From positions 1 to 64,000 of the forward strand of contig CAZSHS010000009.1 of assembly GCA_964606665.1 (NCBI GenBank): a stretch of DNA of 64,000 nt, in the 5' to 3' direction. Under the pieces are notes generated by a model that worked only from the letters and a program-made list of their open reading frames with translations, had not been told where the DNA came from and ran no database searches. The DNA comes from Aved-18 sp964606665. Lineage in GTDB: Bacteria; Cyanobacteriota; Vampirovibrionia; Obscuribacterales; Obscuribacteraceae. Below are positions 16,654 through 26,504 of the stretch, one piece after another (positions within the stretch are counted from its first letter, which is position 1; the number at the start of each line of letters is the position of its first letter). A program made the position numbers and the translations under genes.

Positions 16654-18342
16654 ATGTTTGGCTCAAAAGGTCCTAAACCAGCTCCTCATAGAACCGGGGG
16701 CAAATCACCCGGAATAACGCGCCTGCCACAAGTTTGGGGAATTCCCGACCTTGAAGTTGTAAACGGTATGCTGCAGCTAGCTAAGAAAGACTCTGGCAAA
16801 GTTATTGAGCAAACCTGGTCTGTCGAAGGTATCGACAAACTTTTCATTTTGACCGTAACCTCAGACGATTCTGGCGACCCTGAATGGGTCATGTCTCAGA
16901 GCGAAATCACCACAAACAAACTTATGTGGGCGCATAGAACCATCGACACAGGCTTAATCCACAGCATTATTATGGCCGAGTCTACTGGTGTGATCTCAGG
17001 CACACAAGAAGGCGGAAAAGACAGCTTGTCCAGTATCAATCTGGGTGGTTTCGGCGGTGCCACAGGTGAGCATCCAGTCCCCGAGCAAAGCTCTAAATCC
17101 AAAGAGATACGCTCAACTCTAGGCTCGGCTCCACCACCTCCACCCATGCCTCAAGGCCCTGCCCAAGCTCCTGGCACACCGCCTCAAGCTCCAAGCGCTC
17201 CCCAAGCTCCGGGCAAATTAGAAGGCAGTATTGCCGATCTACCCTTGCACAAAGTACTTGAAAAAATCATGCAGGAGAAACTATCGGGTCGTTTAGCCAT
17301 CCGTGGAGCCGAAGCTAGCGGCGACATTTATGCCCAGAACGGCGAGCCCATTCATGCCACCAATGGTAGTGGAAGCGGCGACAAGGTTCTGGTCGATTTA
17401 TTAACTGTGCGCAACGGCAAATTCCGCTTTGTTAAAGACGAGAAAAGCCCAAGTCCTACAAACACGACCACAAGGCGCATCGAGAGCTTGATTGTAGAAG
17501 TGTCATCTATAAGTGACCAGATACACTACCTAGAGGCTCGCGGGCTGAGCGAATCAGCATTTTTGCTTTCGCCTAATTCGCGCGCATCCGACGCCGATTT
17601 TCATAGCCATCCGGATCTTTCAAGTGGAGTACCCATTGACCCGAATTTGCAATTGGCAGTTTTTCGCGCCATTGGTCCGGGTAAAAAATTGGGCGAACTG
17701 CTCAAAGCAAAGCCATTTCGCCGCGCTGAGTGGATACCAATTATTTTCAACCTTGTTTCTGCCAATTTATTACAAATAACCGCCGAACCACTGAAGTCGG
17801 AAAAACCCGAGAAATCTGAGGCTGCTCTGCCAGTCGACACCGGACTTGATTTCAACGCTATGAGAGGCTGCATGCAGCCAATTCAGGACCAAACTCTGGG
17901 CATTTTTGATGGTCAAGTTTTTATTTATTTCATAGCGCTTGAGTTTTATCGTTTCAACCAGTTTCAGTCACCATTTTCAATTGCTTGCTTCTGCCTGAAA
18001 GCAGTGACTGAACCACAGCAGTTAAGTACCGACGAATTGAAGCGCGCATTGTCAATAGTCCAGTCCAAACTGCGACCAGTTGACATGATCGGTCAAGTAA
18101 ATAATAAAACTTTTGGTTTATTACTGCCCAATGCAGATACCAGTGAGGCGAATGCCCTCTTGAAAGAAATACAAGCAGCGCTTGGCAATAGCATGTATGA
18201 ACATTTTGGTTTAATCTCAACTCCTGAGACACCAGGCTCCATGACTATGCAAGAATTGCTCAATGGCGCCATGCAATGCCACAAAAGGGCGGAAATGTCA
18301 TACAGCAATTTAGTTTGCCATGAGACGGCCAATAAAACGTAG
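16654..18342 (+). CDS. DUF4388 protein with a degenerate GGDEF-like C-terminus
   Basis: A 562-residue cytoplasmic protein. The N-terminal part (about 20-120) is unrecognised. A Pro/Ala-rich linker (about 150-188) precedes a DUF4388 / PatA N-terminal domain at about 190-270 (GSIADLPLHKVLEKIMQEK, SGRLAIRG, GKFRFV). This domain is common in bacterial polarity and signalling proteins. The C-terminal part (about 430-550) reads like a diguanylate-cyclase fold (RPVDMIGQVNNKTFGLLLPNA), but VNNKTF stands where GGDEF should be, so it should not make c-di-GMP. The MglA-like GTPase gene follows 67 bp downstream, suggesting a shared role in polarity, motility or surface processes. Confidence 0.8.
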   Translation: MFGSKGPKPAPHRTGGKSPGITRLPQVWGIPDLEVVNGMLQLAKKDSGKVIEQTWSVEGIDKLFILTVTSDDSGDPEWVMSQSEITTNKLMWAHRTIDTGLIHSIIMAESTGVISGTQEGGKDSLSSINLGGFGGATGEHPVPEQSSKSKEIRSTLGSAPPPPPMPQGPAQAPGTPPQAPSAPQAPGKLEGSIADLPLHKVLEKIMQEKLSGRLAIRGAEASGDIYAQNGEPIHATNGSGSGDKVLVDLLTVRNGKFRFVKDEKSPSPTNTTTRRIESLIVEVSSISDQIHYLEARGLSESAFLLSPNSRASDADFHSHPDLSSGVPIDPNLQLAVFRAIGPGKKLGELLKAKPFRRAEWIPIIFNLVSANLLQITAEPLKSEKPEKSEAALPVDTGLDFNAMRGCMQPIQDQTLGIFDGQVFIYFIALEFYRFNQFQSPFSIACFCLKAVTEPQQLSTDELKRALSIVQSKLRPVDMIGQVNNKTFGLLLPNADTSEANALLKEIQAALGNSMYEHFGLISTPETPGSMTMQELLNGAMQCHKRAEMSYSNLVCHETANKT

Positions 18343-18409
18343 ATTCATGCTTGTAATTGAGCTTTGAGCCGATAAAATATAGATTGCTATTTAAGCCGCT
18401 AGGAAACTG

Positions 18410-19000
18410 ATGCCCCTAATTAATTACGCAAAACGAGAAGTCACATACAAGCTGGTCTATTACGGCACCGGTCTTGGTGGCAAAACTACAAACCTACGGT
18501 ACATCCATTCTCAGACCAATCCTAGTTGTCGTGGGGAGATGATCTCGCTTGCCACTGAAACCGAGCGTACTTTGTTTTTCGACTTCATGCCGCTCGACCT
18601 CACACTAACTAACGGCTACAAAGCCCGCGTAGTGCTATATACCGTACCTGGACAGGAAGAATACGACTTGAGCCGCAAACAAATTTTGCGCGGCGTTGAC
18701 GGACTCATTTTCGTAGCAGACTCAAGCCAAACTCGATTGTCTGCCAATGTCGACTCGCTTAAAAACATGTTCGACAACTTGAAATACAACCGAATCAAAA
18801 TTGAAGATATCCCCTGGATTTTGCAATATAACAAGCGCGACCTTGGAGATGCAGCCTCAATCGATAGACTGGAAAACGATCTCAATCATTCTGGCGTGCC
18901 CTATTTCGAAGCCGTAGCTATGGAAGGGCTAGGCGTTTTCGCTACACTCAAAGCAGCAATCAAATTGATGGTAAACAATACTCGCGCTGCCAGTCCTTAA
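18410..19000 (+). CDS. MglA-like small GTPase
   Basis: A 196-residue Ras-like GTPase of the MglA/gliding family. The P-loop GTGLGGKTT (about 19-27) has the family's GKTTNL extension. The switch region reads TVPGQEEYD, with the Pro/Gly variant seen in MglA in place of DTAGQ, and the base-recognition motif is NKRDL. MglA proteins set cell polarity and drive motility or type IV pili, usually with an MglB (roadblock) GTPase-activating partner. No MglB gene is visible here; the only linked gene is the DUF4388 protein upstream. The length is normal for MglA. Confidence 0.92.
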   Translation: MPLINYAKREVTYKLVYYGTGLGGKTTNLRYIHSQTNPSCRGEMISLATETERTLFFDFMPLDLTLTNGYKARVVLYTVPGQEEYDLSRKQILRGVDGLIFVADSSQTRLSANVDSLKNMFDNLKYNRIKIEDIPWILQYNKRDLGDAASIDRLENDLNHSGVPYFEAVAMEGLGVFATLKAAIKLMVNNTRAASP

Positions 19001-19014
19001 AGGTCTAAACGTAA

Positions 19015-19587
19015 TTAGCGCTTTTTGACCAACTGATATTTGTTCAGCACTTCTTCCCAATAACCTTGAGTTTTTAAAATTAGTTCGCAGACTTCGCGCA
19101 CAGCGCCTGCACCACCATTGGATTTGGTGACATAGTCTGCCACCGACTTAAGCTCTTCAGCAGCGTTGCCGACAGCCACTCCAAGCCCGCTCTGGACCAC
19201 AAGTGGACCATCATGAAAGTCATCGCCTACAAAAGCAACTTCACTTGGATCTAGCTTTTCTTCAGCCAGAATTTTGTCGAAAGCTTCTTGTTTGTCCATG
19301 TGACCCTGATACACATGTTTGAATTTCAAAATGCGAGAACGCTCCTCAACCGAGGGCGATACTCTGCCGCTGATTACACCAGTGCTTATGGAGTACTGAT
19401 TGAGCAAATATAGACCTAGACCGTCTTTGGAATTGAAACCTTTACACTCGACCGGCTTTCCATTATCTGTAAGATACAAAATGGTGGAGTCGGTCAGAAC
19501 GCCGTCAACATCCATCAAAAGCAATTTCACTTTGGACGCTTTAGAAAAAATGTGAGCCGGCAGCATCTGCATATCTTTGGTCAGCAT
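19015..19587 (-). CDS. kdsC: KdsC-like HAD phosphatase
   Basis: A 190-residue HAD-superfamily hydrolase (C0 type, tetramer-forming family). The catalytic motif DVDGV is at 26-30, followed by LTDSTIL, a Lys-containing GFNSKDGLG segment and the closing VAFVGDDFHDGPLV acidic motif. It fits 3-deoxy-D-manno-octulosonate-8-phosphate phosphatase, a step in lipopolysaccharide Kdo synthesis, or a closely related sugar phosphatase. The ATG at 19587 is chosen for its GGAG 6 nt upstream; a TTG lies at 19599. No other kds gene is adjacent. It converges on the GTPase gene with a 14-bp gap. Confidence 0.85.
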   Translation of the reverse strand: MLTKDMQMLPAHIFSKASKVKLLLMDVDGVLTDSTILYLTDNGKPVECKGFNSKDGLGLYLLNQYSISTGVISGRVSPSVEERSRILKFKHVYQGHMDKQEAFDKILAEEKLDPSEVAFVGDDFHDGPLVVQSGLGVAVGNAAEELKSVADYVTKSNGGAGAVREVCELILKTQGYWEEVLNKYQLVKKR

Positions 19588-19717
19588 ATACAACTCCAAT
19601 ACAAAGCCGATAAGGACATAAGCTTACATCATATACGCGCAAAACAGCATGAAATCGCAAGTAAAATCAAAAATGCTGACAACCCATCTAGGTCTTGGTC
19701 TTGTGTATATTTGTTGA

Positions 19718-21469
19718 ATGAATTCATATCAAGTTTTAGACGTACAAGAGATTCAGGTCAAAAACATTAAAGTCACGCCTCCTGTGCAAACGGTGAAATG
19801 TGATGTACTAATAATTGGCGGAAGCATGGGAGGCGTGGCCGCGGCACTTTCGTCCCTCAAGCAAGACGCTAACAATCGTTGCTTAAAGGTTTGTCTCACT
19901 GAAGAAACTAAGTGGCTTGGTGGACAAATGACCAGTCAGGGTGTCTCTGCACTGGACGAAAACTGGCTGGTAGAAACCACTGGCGCCACACTAGATTACA
20001 TCAATTTACGCAAAGATATTCGCAAGCACTACTTAAAAACGGCAAGTGACGAAGGTAAAAAACAAAAATACTTTCACCCAGGCAATTCCTGGGTAACCAG
20101 ATTGTCTTTTGAACCTCAAGCCGCACTAGATGCTATAGATAGCCGATTAGCACCTAGTATCGCAAGTGGTGCTTTATTTGTCTATTTACGACACAAGTGC
20201 GTACAGGTAGAAACCAGCGTCCAGGTGAATAACGACAAGAAAAGAATTCGAGTCAGTAAGGTTTTGTGTGTATCTTTAGAGACAGACGAATTTATAGAAT
20301 TCATTCCTAAAGTGGTTCTAGATGCTACCGAATGTGGTGACTTACTTCCACTAGCAAAACTCGATTATGTTTACGGACAAGAAAGCAAAGAGCAAACAGG
20401 CGAGCCGCATGCACCAGCTCGTGCAAACAAAGAAAACGTGCAAGACTTTGTTTATCCTTTTATTTTAGAAATGCGTGAAGGCGAAGATCACACAATCGAC
20501 AAACCAAAAGACTACGAAGCTTTGCGCGACTATCGCAACTTCAGTTTGCTTGGTTTTAAAATGTTTGAAATAGCAACACGCTCGAACTCCGACGGCACAA
20601 GCTCCGAACTGTTGCCATTTTGGACTTACAGACGCCTAATAGACAAAAATAATTTCAAACCTGAATTCTATCCACGCGACATTTCCATGATCAACTGGGA
20701 ATCAAATGATACGCGCGACATGAATTTTTTGGACAAAACACCCGAGGAAATAGTTAGTTTGTTGCATAAAGCAAAAGACATAAGCTTGAGCTTTTTGTAC
20801 TGGTTGCAAACTGAATTACCTCACGACAACGGCTCAAGCAAAGGCTTTCCGCAATTCATGCTGCGCAAAGATTTGCTTGGCTCTAAAGACGGACTATCGC
20901 TTTATCCTTATATAAGAGAATCACGCCGCATAAAAGCACTTACGACCATAACTGAAACGGATATTGGTGCGCAGTATTTTAGTGGGAAAAGATCGCGCAA
21001 TTACAAAGACTCAGTGGGAATAGGACTTTATCCTATTGATATTCATGGACGCCAGGAGCCGGGTGCTGCACAGGCATCGAAACCTTTTCAAATACCTTAC
21101 GGTGCGCTTGTTGCGCATGATGCAGAAAATATTTTTGCTGCATGCAAAAACATCGGCACTACACATATTACAAATGGAGCCTACAGACTGCATCCTATCG
21201 AGTGGGCAATAGGCACTGCCTGTGGTGCAGCAGCACGCCTTTCCATTCAGGAAGAAATACAACCCTGGCAGATTCACTCAAACGAAAAGCTGCTCAAGAA
21301 GCTACAAACAGACTTATTGCAAGATGGAAATCCCATATTCTGGTTTGATGATTTAGAGCCTGACAACCCCGAATTTGCTCGCATCCAATTGCAGTCTACC
21401 TGGCAAGAATTGATCATCGATCCAGACAGCCTGTCTTACTGTTCTTCAAAAGGCTCTGAATCTGAATAA
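19718..21469 (+). CDS. FAD-dependent oxidoreductase
   Basis: A 583-residue flavoprotein. A dinucleotide-binding motif is seen as VLIIGGSMGGVAAALSSLK near residue 32, followed by CLTEETKWLGGQMTSQGVSALDE, typical of the FAD_oxidored (PF12831) family. Downstream landmarks are VLDATECGDLLPLA, YIRESRRIKAL and the C-terminal NIGTTHITNGAYRLHPIEWAIGTACGAAA, which closes the FAD site. No signal peptide is seen. The substrate is unknown; the family is often annotated as an xanthan lyase-associated or general oxidoreductase. The 3' end overlaps the convergent 860-residue gene by 34 bp. Confidence 0.88.
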   Translation: MNSYQVLDVQEIQVKNIKVTPPVQTVKCDVLIIGGSMGGVAAALSSLKQDANNRCLKVCLTEETKWLGGQMTSQGVSALDENWLVETTGATLDYINLRKDIRKHYLKTASDEGKKQKYFHPGNSWVTRLSFEPQAALDAIDSRLAPSIASGALFVYLRHKCVQVETSVQVNNDKKRIRVSKVLCVSLETDEFIEFIPKVVLDATECGDLLPLAKLDYVYGQESKEQTGEPHAPARANKENVQDFVYPFILEMREGEDHTIDKPKDYEALRDYRNFSLLGFKMFEIATRSNSDGTSSELLPFWTYRRLIDKNNFKPEFYPRDISMINWESNDTRDMNFLDKTPEEIVSLLHKAKDISLSFLYWLQTELPHDNGSSKGFPQFMLRKDLLGSKDGLSLYPYIRESRRIKALTTITETDIGAQYFSGKRSRNYKDSVGIGLYPIDIHGRQEPGAAQASKPFQIPYGALVAHDAENIFAACKNIGTTHITNGAYRLHPIEWAIGTACGAAARLSIQEEIQPWQIHSNEKLLKKLQTDLLQDGNPIFWFDDLEPDNPEFARIQLQSTWQELIIDPDSLSYCSSKGSESE

Positions 21470-24018
21470 GGCTCTTCATATTCAGGCAAGATTTCTTCTT
21501 GCTGCTGATACTGGTCTTGATTCTGCTCGAACTCTTGTTCTGGGTCATATCCTTGCTCTGGATCGTATTGTTGCTCGGGTACGAATTGTGGCTCGGGTAC
21601 GAATTGTGGCTCAGGCACTGAATTAACATAGTCAAAGGGATTAAAGTTAGGATCTACAGGTGACTTGATATTAATACTATCGTCATACATATTTTCGTCT
21701 TCGGAAGGTCCTGCCTCACCATAAGAATATTCTGATGACGAAGCGACTGTTAATGCATTACCAAATTTATCTAAAACTTGAAGCGGGAGGCTTGTGTAAT
21801 CCAATGGCAGGAAAGCATCTGCAAGCTCTTGCATGCGTTCACTATCGCGATTGTCGGCGTCGTATCCTCCATATGCAAACATTTCAATCGAAATAAAATT
21901 CTCTTCTGGCTGTTGCCCAGGTATCATTACTTTCACACTAGTGGCAGTATCAATTTTGTCTATCGAAAAACCCACTTCGCCACCACCAACAGAAAGTCCA
22001 GTAATGTTATTGAGACGCAAGTCCTCCGCGGCAAGAATGCGATCGTTGCGGTCGTGAGAAACAAGATTTCTCAAATCATTGCGAATACGCTCTTTCGCTT
22101 TAGCATCAGTTATAACTTGATTGACATCGCCAGACTCTATTGCGCGAACTTTCAGTGCATCAATATCGCTTTGCATTACTCCATTTTGAAGCAGCTTCTG
22201 CTCTAAAAGCGCCAATTTGAATGGATCGTTAAGCGCGCTTATCATCGCGGTTTTAATTTGCTCTATCTGCCCTGTTGTAAGCGAACCAGCCGGAGCTTCC
22301 TCAAAAGTGGTAGAAGCTAGAGTCTTTTGCGAACTTGAGTCTGTGCTTACTGAAATAGTATTTAATAGGATAGAGTCGCCTTCAGTTTCTACAATTAAAT
22401 TGCTTCCGGCAAGCGACATGTTCAAATCGTCCTTCACTTTCTGAGCAAGTTCTCGACCAGACACATTTGAATTTTTAGCCATCGTCAATATGACTTGACG
22501 AAATGCTAGAACAGTTCCAAGTGAATTACCAGAGTTGCGAGCGAAATCAGCAAAACGGCTTGCCACACTAACCTCAGAGGTCGTACTGATATCGGAAATA
22601 AATTTCTCAAGCTTTTGTACTTCAACTTTCGCAGTCTGAATTTCGGACTCAGATAAGGACGGCATTTTGACCGCAGCCATTTGGGGCAGCTCTTGAATGA
22701 GTGAAGGGCTTGGGACTAGCACCAAAATACGCTCACTACCTACAGGCTGAATTTCAATAGTGAATTTACTTGATTGATTGATACCAAGCTTGGTGACCAA
22801 GCTATCGCGAACTTGTTCTATACTTGAATTTTGATTAGCATAAATTTCCGCTTGCACTGCCTGTTTGAACGGCAAATCTAAAGGGGCCGCGACAAAGGTT
22901 GAAGCTATAGTGGCAGCATCTTGTGGCCTAAACCTATCAATCATGGTTCTCAGATTTTCTACTTGTTGCGGCAGGTCCGCAGAAAACTTATACGACGACA
23001 AAAGTGTCGCAGCATCAGAGACCTGGATAAAATTAGCTGGCTTTAACTGTGAATCAAGTATATTTGGCGTGTCGAGCGCCTGAGCAATGGCAAAATTCTC
23101 GTCTAGTGAAGCCACCTGTATTGAGCGTGGTTCTACAAGCGGTTGTTCCAAGGGAATTTGCGCCACAGACAATTCAGGCATAGCTTGGGCGATTTCAGGT
23201 AATTTAGCAATTTCTTGTAAGACTACTGCATTCTCAGGCTTTGTAGGCTCAGTCAAAGCGGTCTGTATAACACTATCCAGCAAGACTCGGTTACTGGGAT
23301 CGGTCAGCACTTGAGCTAGTCGTTCGCCTTTTATTTGGACCAAATTTTGCTCTAAGTCAGTCACGGCTTCGTACTGGGCCATATCTACTTGAGCAATCAG
23401 CGCAGTTGCTAGTTTTGCTGAAAATTCAGGATTGGTTGAAGCAAGTTCGGTGGCTGCTCTTGTCGCAAGTTCAATATCTTGCTTCTGTTCTGGTTTGGAT
23501 TGGTCCTTATCTAAAATGATAGTAGCAAAAACTTCCGGAAAGCTCTGCCCTTGGGGACTATCGACAATAGCCGCTAGCTTTGCCACTGCTTCTGGATTCG
23601 ACTTTAGCAAAGCAATCATCGATTTCGCTTTTTTGGAAACTTCAGCCGCTTTTACCTGTTGCTCTTTTTTGCGGTCGGTTTGTTCGCGCTCAAGACTAGC
23701 TTCGCTTATACGACCAGTTTGACTGAGACGACGTGTATTTTCGGTCGATTCGCGCACCAGTTTCAGTGCTCGACTTAACTGTCTTGCAAGGGCTAATCTA
23801 TCTGTTAGACCTGCACCTGTGTAATCTGAGGTCGTGCGCAAATTTACAGGACCAAGCGACGAGCGAAATCTAGCAAGGTCTGCTTTACGTGCGCGAGTGT
23901 CGCCTACAATCGAATTTAGATCCCACTTTGGGTCCGATAAGCCGCCAATATTGACAGTTTCATCTGGAAGAGCCAACTCCTTGCGTTTTGGTCTAAAATC
24001 TTCCGGGCCAGTGGACAT
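21436..24018 (-). CDS. Large protein of unknown function with a Q/E/P-rich repeat tail
   Basis: An 860-residue protein without signal peptide or membrane segments, so probably cytoplasmic. It is mostly helical with many short Ala/Val/Gln/Glu blocks (LAARAATELASTNPEFSAKL-like stretches) and some coiled-coil potential near 90-140. The C-terminal ~70 residues are low complexity: tandem EPQFVP units, then DPEQGYDPEQEFEQNQDQYQ, ending very acidic. No known domain is recognised. It overlaps the oxidoreductase gene tail-to-tail and is divergent from the CPBP protease gene 61 bp away. A structural or scaffold role is only a guess from composition. Confidence 0.75.
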   Translation of the reverse strand: MSTGPEDFRPKRKELALPDETVNIGGLSDPKWDLNSIVGDTRARKADLARFRSSLGPVNLRTTSDYTGAGLTDRLALARQLSRALKLVRESTENTRRLSQTGRISEASLEREQTDRKKEQQVKAAEVSKKAKSMIALLKSNPEAVAKLAAIVDSPQGQSFPEVFATIILDKDQSKPEQKQDIELATRAATELASTNPEFSAKLATALIAQVDMAQYEAVTDLEQNLVQIKGERLAQVLTDPSNRVLLDSVIQTALTEPTKPENAVVLQEIAKLPEIAQAMPELSVAQIPLEQPLVEPRSIQVASLDENFAIAQALDTPNILDSQLKPANFIQVSDAATLLSSYKFSADLPQQVENLRTMIDRFRPQDAATIASTFVAAPLDLPFKQAVQAEIYANQNSSIEQVRDSLVTKLGINQSSKFTIEIQPVGSERILVLVPSPSLIQELPQMAAVKMPSLSESEIQTAKVEVQKLEKFISDISTTSEVSVASRFADFARNSGNSLGTVLAFRQVILTMAKNSNVSGRELAQKVKDDLNMSLAGSNLIVETEGDSILLNTISVSTDSSSQKTLASTTFEEAPAGSLTTGQIEQIKTAMISALNDPFKLALLEQKLLQNGVMQSDIDALKVRAIESGDVNQVITDAKAKERIRNDLRNLVSHDRNDRILAAEDLRLNNITGLSVGGGEVGFSIDKIDTATSVKVMIPGQQPEENFISIEMFAYGGYDADNRDSERMQELADAFLPLDYTSLPLQVLDKFGNALTVASSSEYSYGEAGPSEDENMYDDSINIKSPVDPNFNPFDYVNSVPEPQFVPEPQFVPEQQYDPEQGYDPEQEFEQNQDQYQQQEEILPEYEEPYSDSEPFEEQ
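21573..21608 (-). repeat. Tandem 18-bp repeat in the 860-residue gene
   Basis: Two perfect copies of GCTCGGGTACGAATTGTG (21573-21590 and 21591-21608) are followed by a partial third. They encode the EPQFVP repeats. Perfect identity at third codon positions suggests recent duplication by slippage. Confidence 0.85.
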
Positions 24019-24079
24019 AATTGAAACTCAAGTAGACTATATCTTTATTTATACCTTGTGCTCCGACTTTTCATAAATA

Positions 24080-24769
24080 GTGAATACACGAAACACAACC
24101 ATAATCATTGTCCTCTGGAGCTTGCTTCCAGTGGCAGCAATGCTCATTGGCCTTTATTTGCTCAACAGTGCCGTGTGGGCATATGCAATTTATCACTACG
24201 TATGTCTGTTACCTGCGGTCATTTTGGGACGTGCACTTTGGCAAAGTGACCTCAAGCGCTCCTCATTGAAATTTTTTCTTGTCATCACTGCCATTGCAAT
24301 TGCCTTTAGTGGTGTTACCGTACTTGCATTTGAATTTTTAGGTAAGTATGCAATTTCGGATCAAAAGACGGTAGAGCTAATGGTCAAAATGGGCTGGAGC
24401 AAAGAATGGCTCTGGATGCTCAATATCTACTGCTTCACAGTTAATCCATTTATAGAAGAAATCTATTGGCGTGGCATCGTTTTCAAACAGTTAGAAAAAA
24501 TCGAAAAGCCACCATTCAAGAATTTCAGTGTAATCGTTTCTTCATTTCTATATGCCTTCTATCACTACTTTATTTTCCGACTGATACTATATCCGGTGGC
24601 GGCAGAAATTTTATCTATTGCACTTGCTTTTTATGGTGCTGGTCTTGCCATTCTTTATAAACGCACCGGTACTTTATGGTCGGCAATACTAGCGCACGGG
24701 CTCTTGACTGACCTTGCTGTGGTAGCTTTAATTGTTGATTTGATGAATAAATTTCCAGGAGCCCTATAA
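24080..24769 (+). CDS. CPBP-family intramembrane metalloprotease
   Basis: A 229-residue polytopic membrane protein. The family motifs are present: EEIYWRG (EExxxR) for motif 1, SSFLYAFYHYFIF for motif 2 and AILAHGLLTDLAV (HxxxD) for motif 3. CPBP (Abi/Rce1-type) proteases cut within membranes and are linked to protein maturation or bacteriocin self-immunity. The start is a GTG at 24080 with only a weak ribosome-binding site. The next gene begins 4 bp after the stop and encodes a membrane protein, followed by its lipoprotein paralogue, so the three form an operon. The protease might process those proteins; that is inference. Confidence 0.85.
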   Translation: MNTRNTTIIIVLWSLLPVAAMLIGLYLLNSAVWAYAIYHYVCLLPAVILGRALWQSDLKRSSLKFFLVITAIAIAFSGVTVLAFEFLGKYAISDQKTVELMVKMGWSKEWLWMLNIYCFTVNPFIEEIYWRGIVFKQLEKIEKPPFKNFSVIVSSFLYAFYHYFIFRLILYPVAAEILSIALAFYGAGLAILYKRTGTLWSAILAHGLLTDLAVVALIVDLMNKFPGAL

Positions 24770-24773
24770 TTAA

Positions 24774-26504
24774 GTGACCGACATCCAAGAACCCGAGAAC
24801 CCGCTTTCACAGGCTCCACCAATTGCTACTGACGCTGACGCAACGTCAACTGAAAATAGCAAGTCTATTGGCTATGTGGTATCGAATACCAAGTTCTGGG
24901 TGATGAACATCTGCACGATGGGTGTTTATGCAATTTATTGGGCTTATAAAAATTTCCTTGCACTGGAATTAGCAAAGCCAAAGCATCCAAGAATATTTGC
25001 TTTCATCCACGCTATTTTTCTTTTCATTTCACTTTACAGACTGCTAGGGCTAATTGAGGACGCCGCCAAAAAGGGCGGCTCAAGTATTACTCTTTCAAAA
25101 ATTTTATTGTCAGTTTTGTTCTTTTTTTCGCCAGTAATCGATTTCATCTTTTTTAAGCACGACGACTACACATGGATGGATGTGACTAGACTTCTCGTCG
25201 ATACTCTGATTCTATTTCAAGTGCAATGGAAGATTCTAAAAATCAACAAAGAAATTCACCCTGAATTAAAACCGACCAAAAAATTCGGAAAAAAAGAAAT
25301 AGTTTTTTGCAGCCTCGGAATCATAGGCTACATCATTATAGCCATAGCAGCATTCCTTCCTAACGACCAATCTTTTCAATATAGTCGCTGGCACTTTGTA
25401 GACAAAACAAACGAAGAGCAGTGGAAAAATAAAGAAGAAAAACTTGCGCTGATTAATAGTTTTTGGAATCGCTTTGCTAAGGAAGAAAATCAAATCAGAA
25501 TTACAGAAAAGGGTAAGGCGGCCAAAGACCAGGCAAAATCATGGATCGCAGATGAGTTGTCCAATATAGACCCTAACATTGAGTGGGACTTGCGTGTCGA
25601 TCCTGAAAAACCCACTCAAAATATTTTGATATTGACCAGTCGTCTTCACTGGGGAAACCGTCCCCTTATTGAAGATATAATAAGTTTGGCACCTAAAATA
25701 AAGAACTGGAAGTTCATGACCTCCCGCCCTAAAGCGCCACTATATATGGTGGGAATTCTGTTAGATGAAAGTGGCAAAGGTCCTCTGAATAACTTTTCTC
25801 TTGAATGCAGACCTAGCAAAGAACACCTAATCAATGTCATTTACAAAGAATCAAACTTGACTCCCCAATCAACTGAGTCCCGCAAAAAAGGATTAGAAAT
25901 TGTCGATTTATTAATTGGACAAGAAAACGAAGACCAATGGATCGGATGGCTTGATACAGAAAAATCTGCCAAAGTTCAAGACAAAGAAGAAGCAGGCAAA
26001 AAATTCATTGCCGATTTTATTCAACTCAAAGAAAAGCTGCTTTTAGAGCGCTTTGACAAGCCAATTGCTCAAATGACCGAAGAAGAAAAACAAAGTGCCT
26101 ATGACGTTCTATACGATGCATACAGTTCTTATCCATTTGACAGTAGACGCTTCTCTAAATTCGACGAAAAGTTTTGCTATTTGACAGTCAAAAAAGAAAA
26201 TACCTTCAAAACTCCAGAAGCGATTCAAAACACTATCAACGAGCTAGATAAGGCTCTGCGTGCGGAGAAATGCGGTTGCACACTAGGCGGAACGTTTGAT
26301 CAAGATGATCGTTTTTATTTTGACCTGTGCCTTACCGATATAGATAAAAGCGCAAAGGTATTGCAACAGTTTACTCGCAAAAATAAATATGGCAAAGACG
26401 CATGGTTGGAGTTTTATGATGACTCTTGGATCAGTGAATGGATAGGCATGGAGCCAGACTCTGCCGTTCCCGAAATGCGCAATCCCGATAGATTACCTAA
26501 GTAA
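24774..26504 (+). CDS. Polytopic membrane protein with a C-terminal domain shared with the next gene
   Basis: A 576-residue protein starting at GTG 24774. The N-terminal part (about 30-85) resembles the DUF4234 membrane hairpin (FWVMNICTMGVYAIYWAYKNF). It is followed by about four more hydrophobic helices up to residue 200 and then a ~370-residue soluble domain. That domain is clearly homologous to the next protein: both contain RWxF...FW near the start and CLTDIDK / CVTDIDK plus EWIGMEP / EWVGMYP near the end. The function is unknown. It sits between the CPBP protease (4-bp gap) and the lipoprotein (0-bp gap). Confidence 0.75.
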   Translation: MTDIQEPENPLSQAPPIATDADATSTENSKSIGYVVSNTKFWVMNICTMGVYAIYWAYKNFLALELAKPKHPRIFAFIHAIFLFISLYRLLGLIEDAAKKGGSSITLSKILLSVLFFFSPVIDFIFFKHDDYTWMDVTRLLVDTLILFQVQWKILKINKEIHPELKPTKKFGKKEIVFCSLGIIGYIIIAIAAFLPNDQSFQYSRWHFVDKTNEEQWKNKEEKLALINSFWNRFAKEENQIRITEKGKAAKDQAKSWIADELSNIDPNIEWDLRVDPEKPTQNILILTSRLHWGNRPLIEDIISLAPKIKNWKFMTSRPKAPLYMVGILLDESGKGPLNNFSLECRPSKEHLINVIYKESNLTPQSTESRKKGLEIVDLLIGQENEDQWIGWLDTEKSAKVQDKEEAGKKFIADFIQLKEKLLLERFDKPIAQMTEEEKQSAYDVLYDAYSSYPFDSRRFSKFDEKFCYLTVKKENTFKTPEAIQNTINELDKALRAEKCGCTLGGTFDQDDRFYFDLCLTDIDKSAKVLQQFTRKNKYGKDAWLEFYDDSWISEWIGMEPDSAVPEMRNPDRLPK

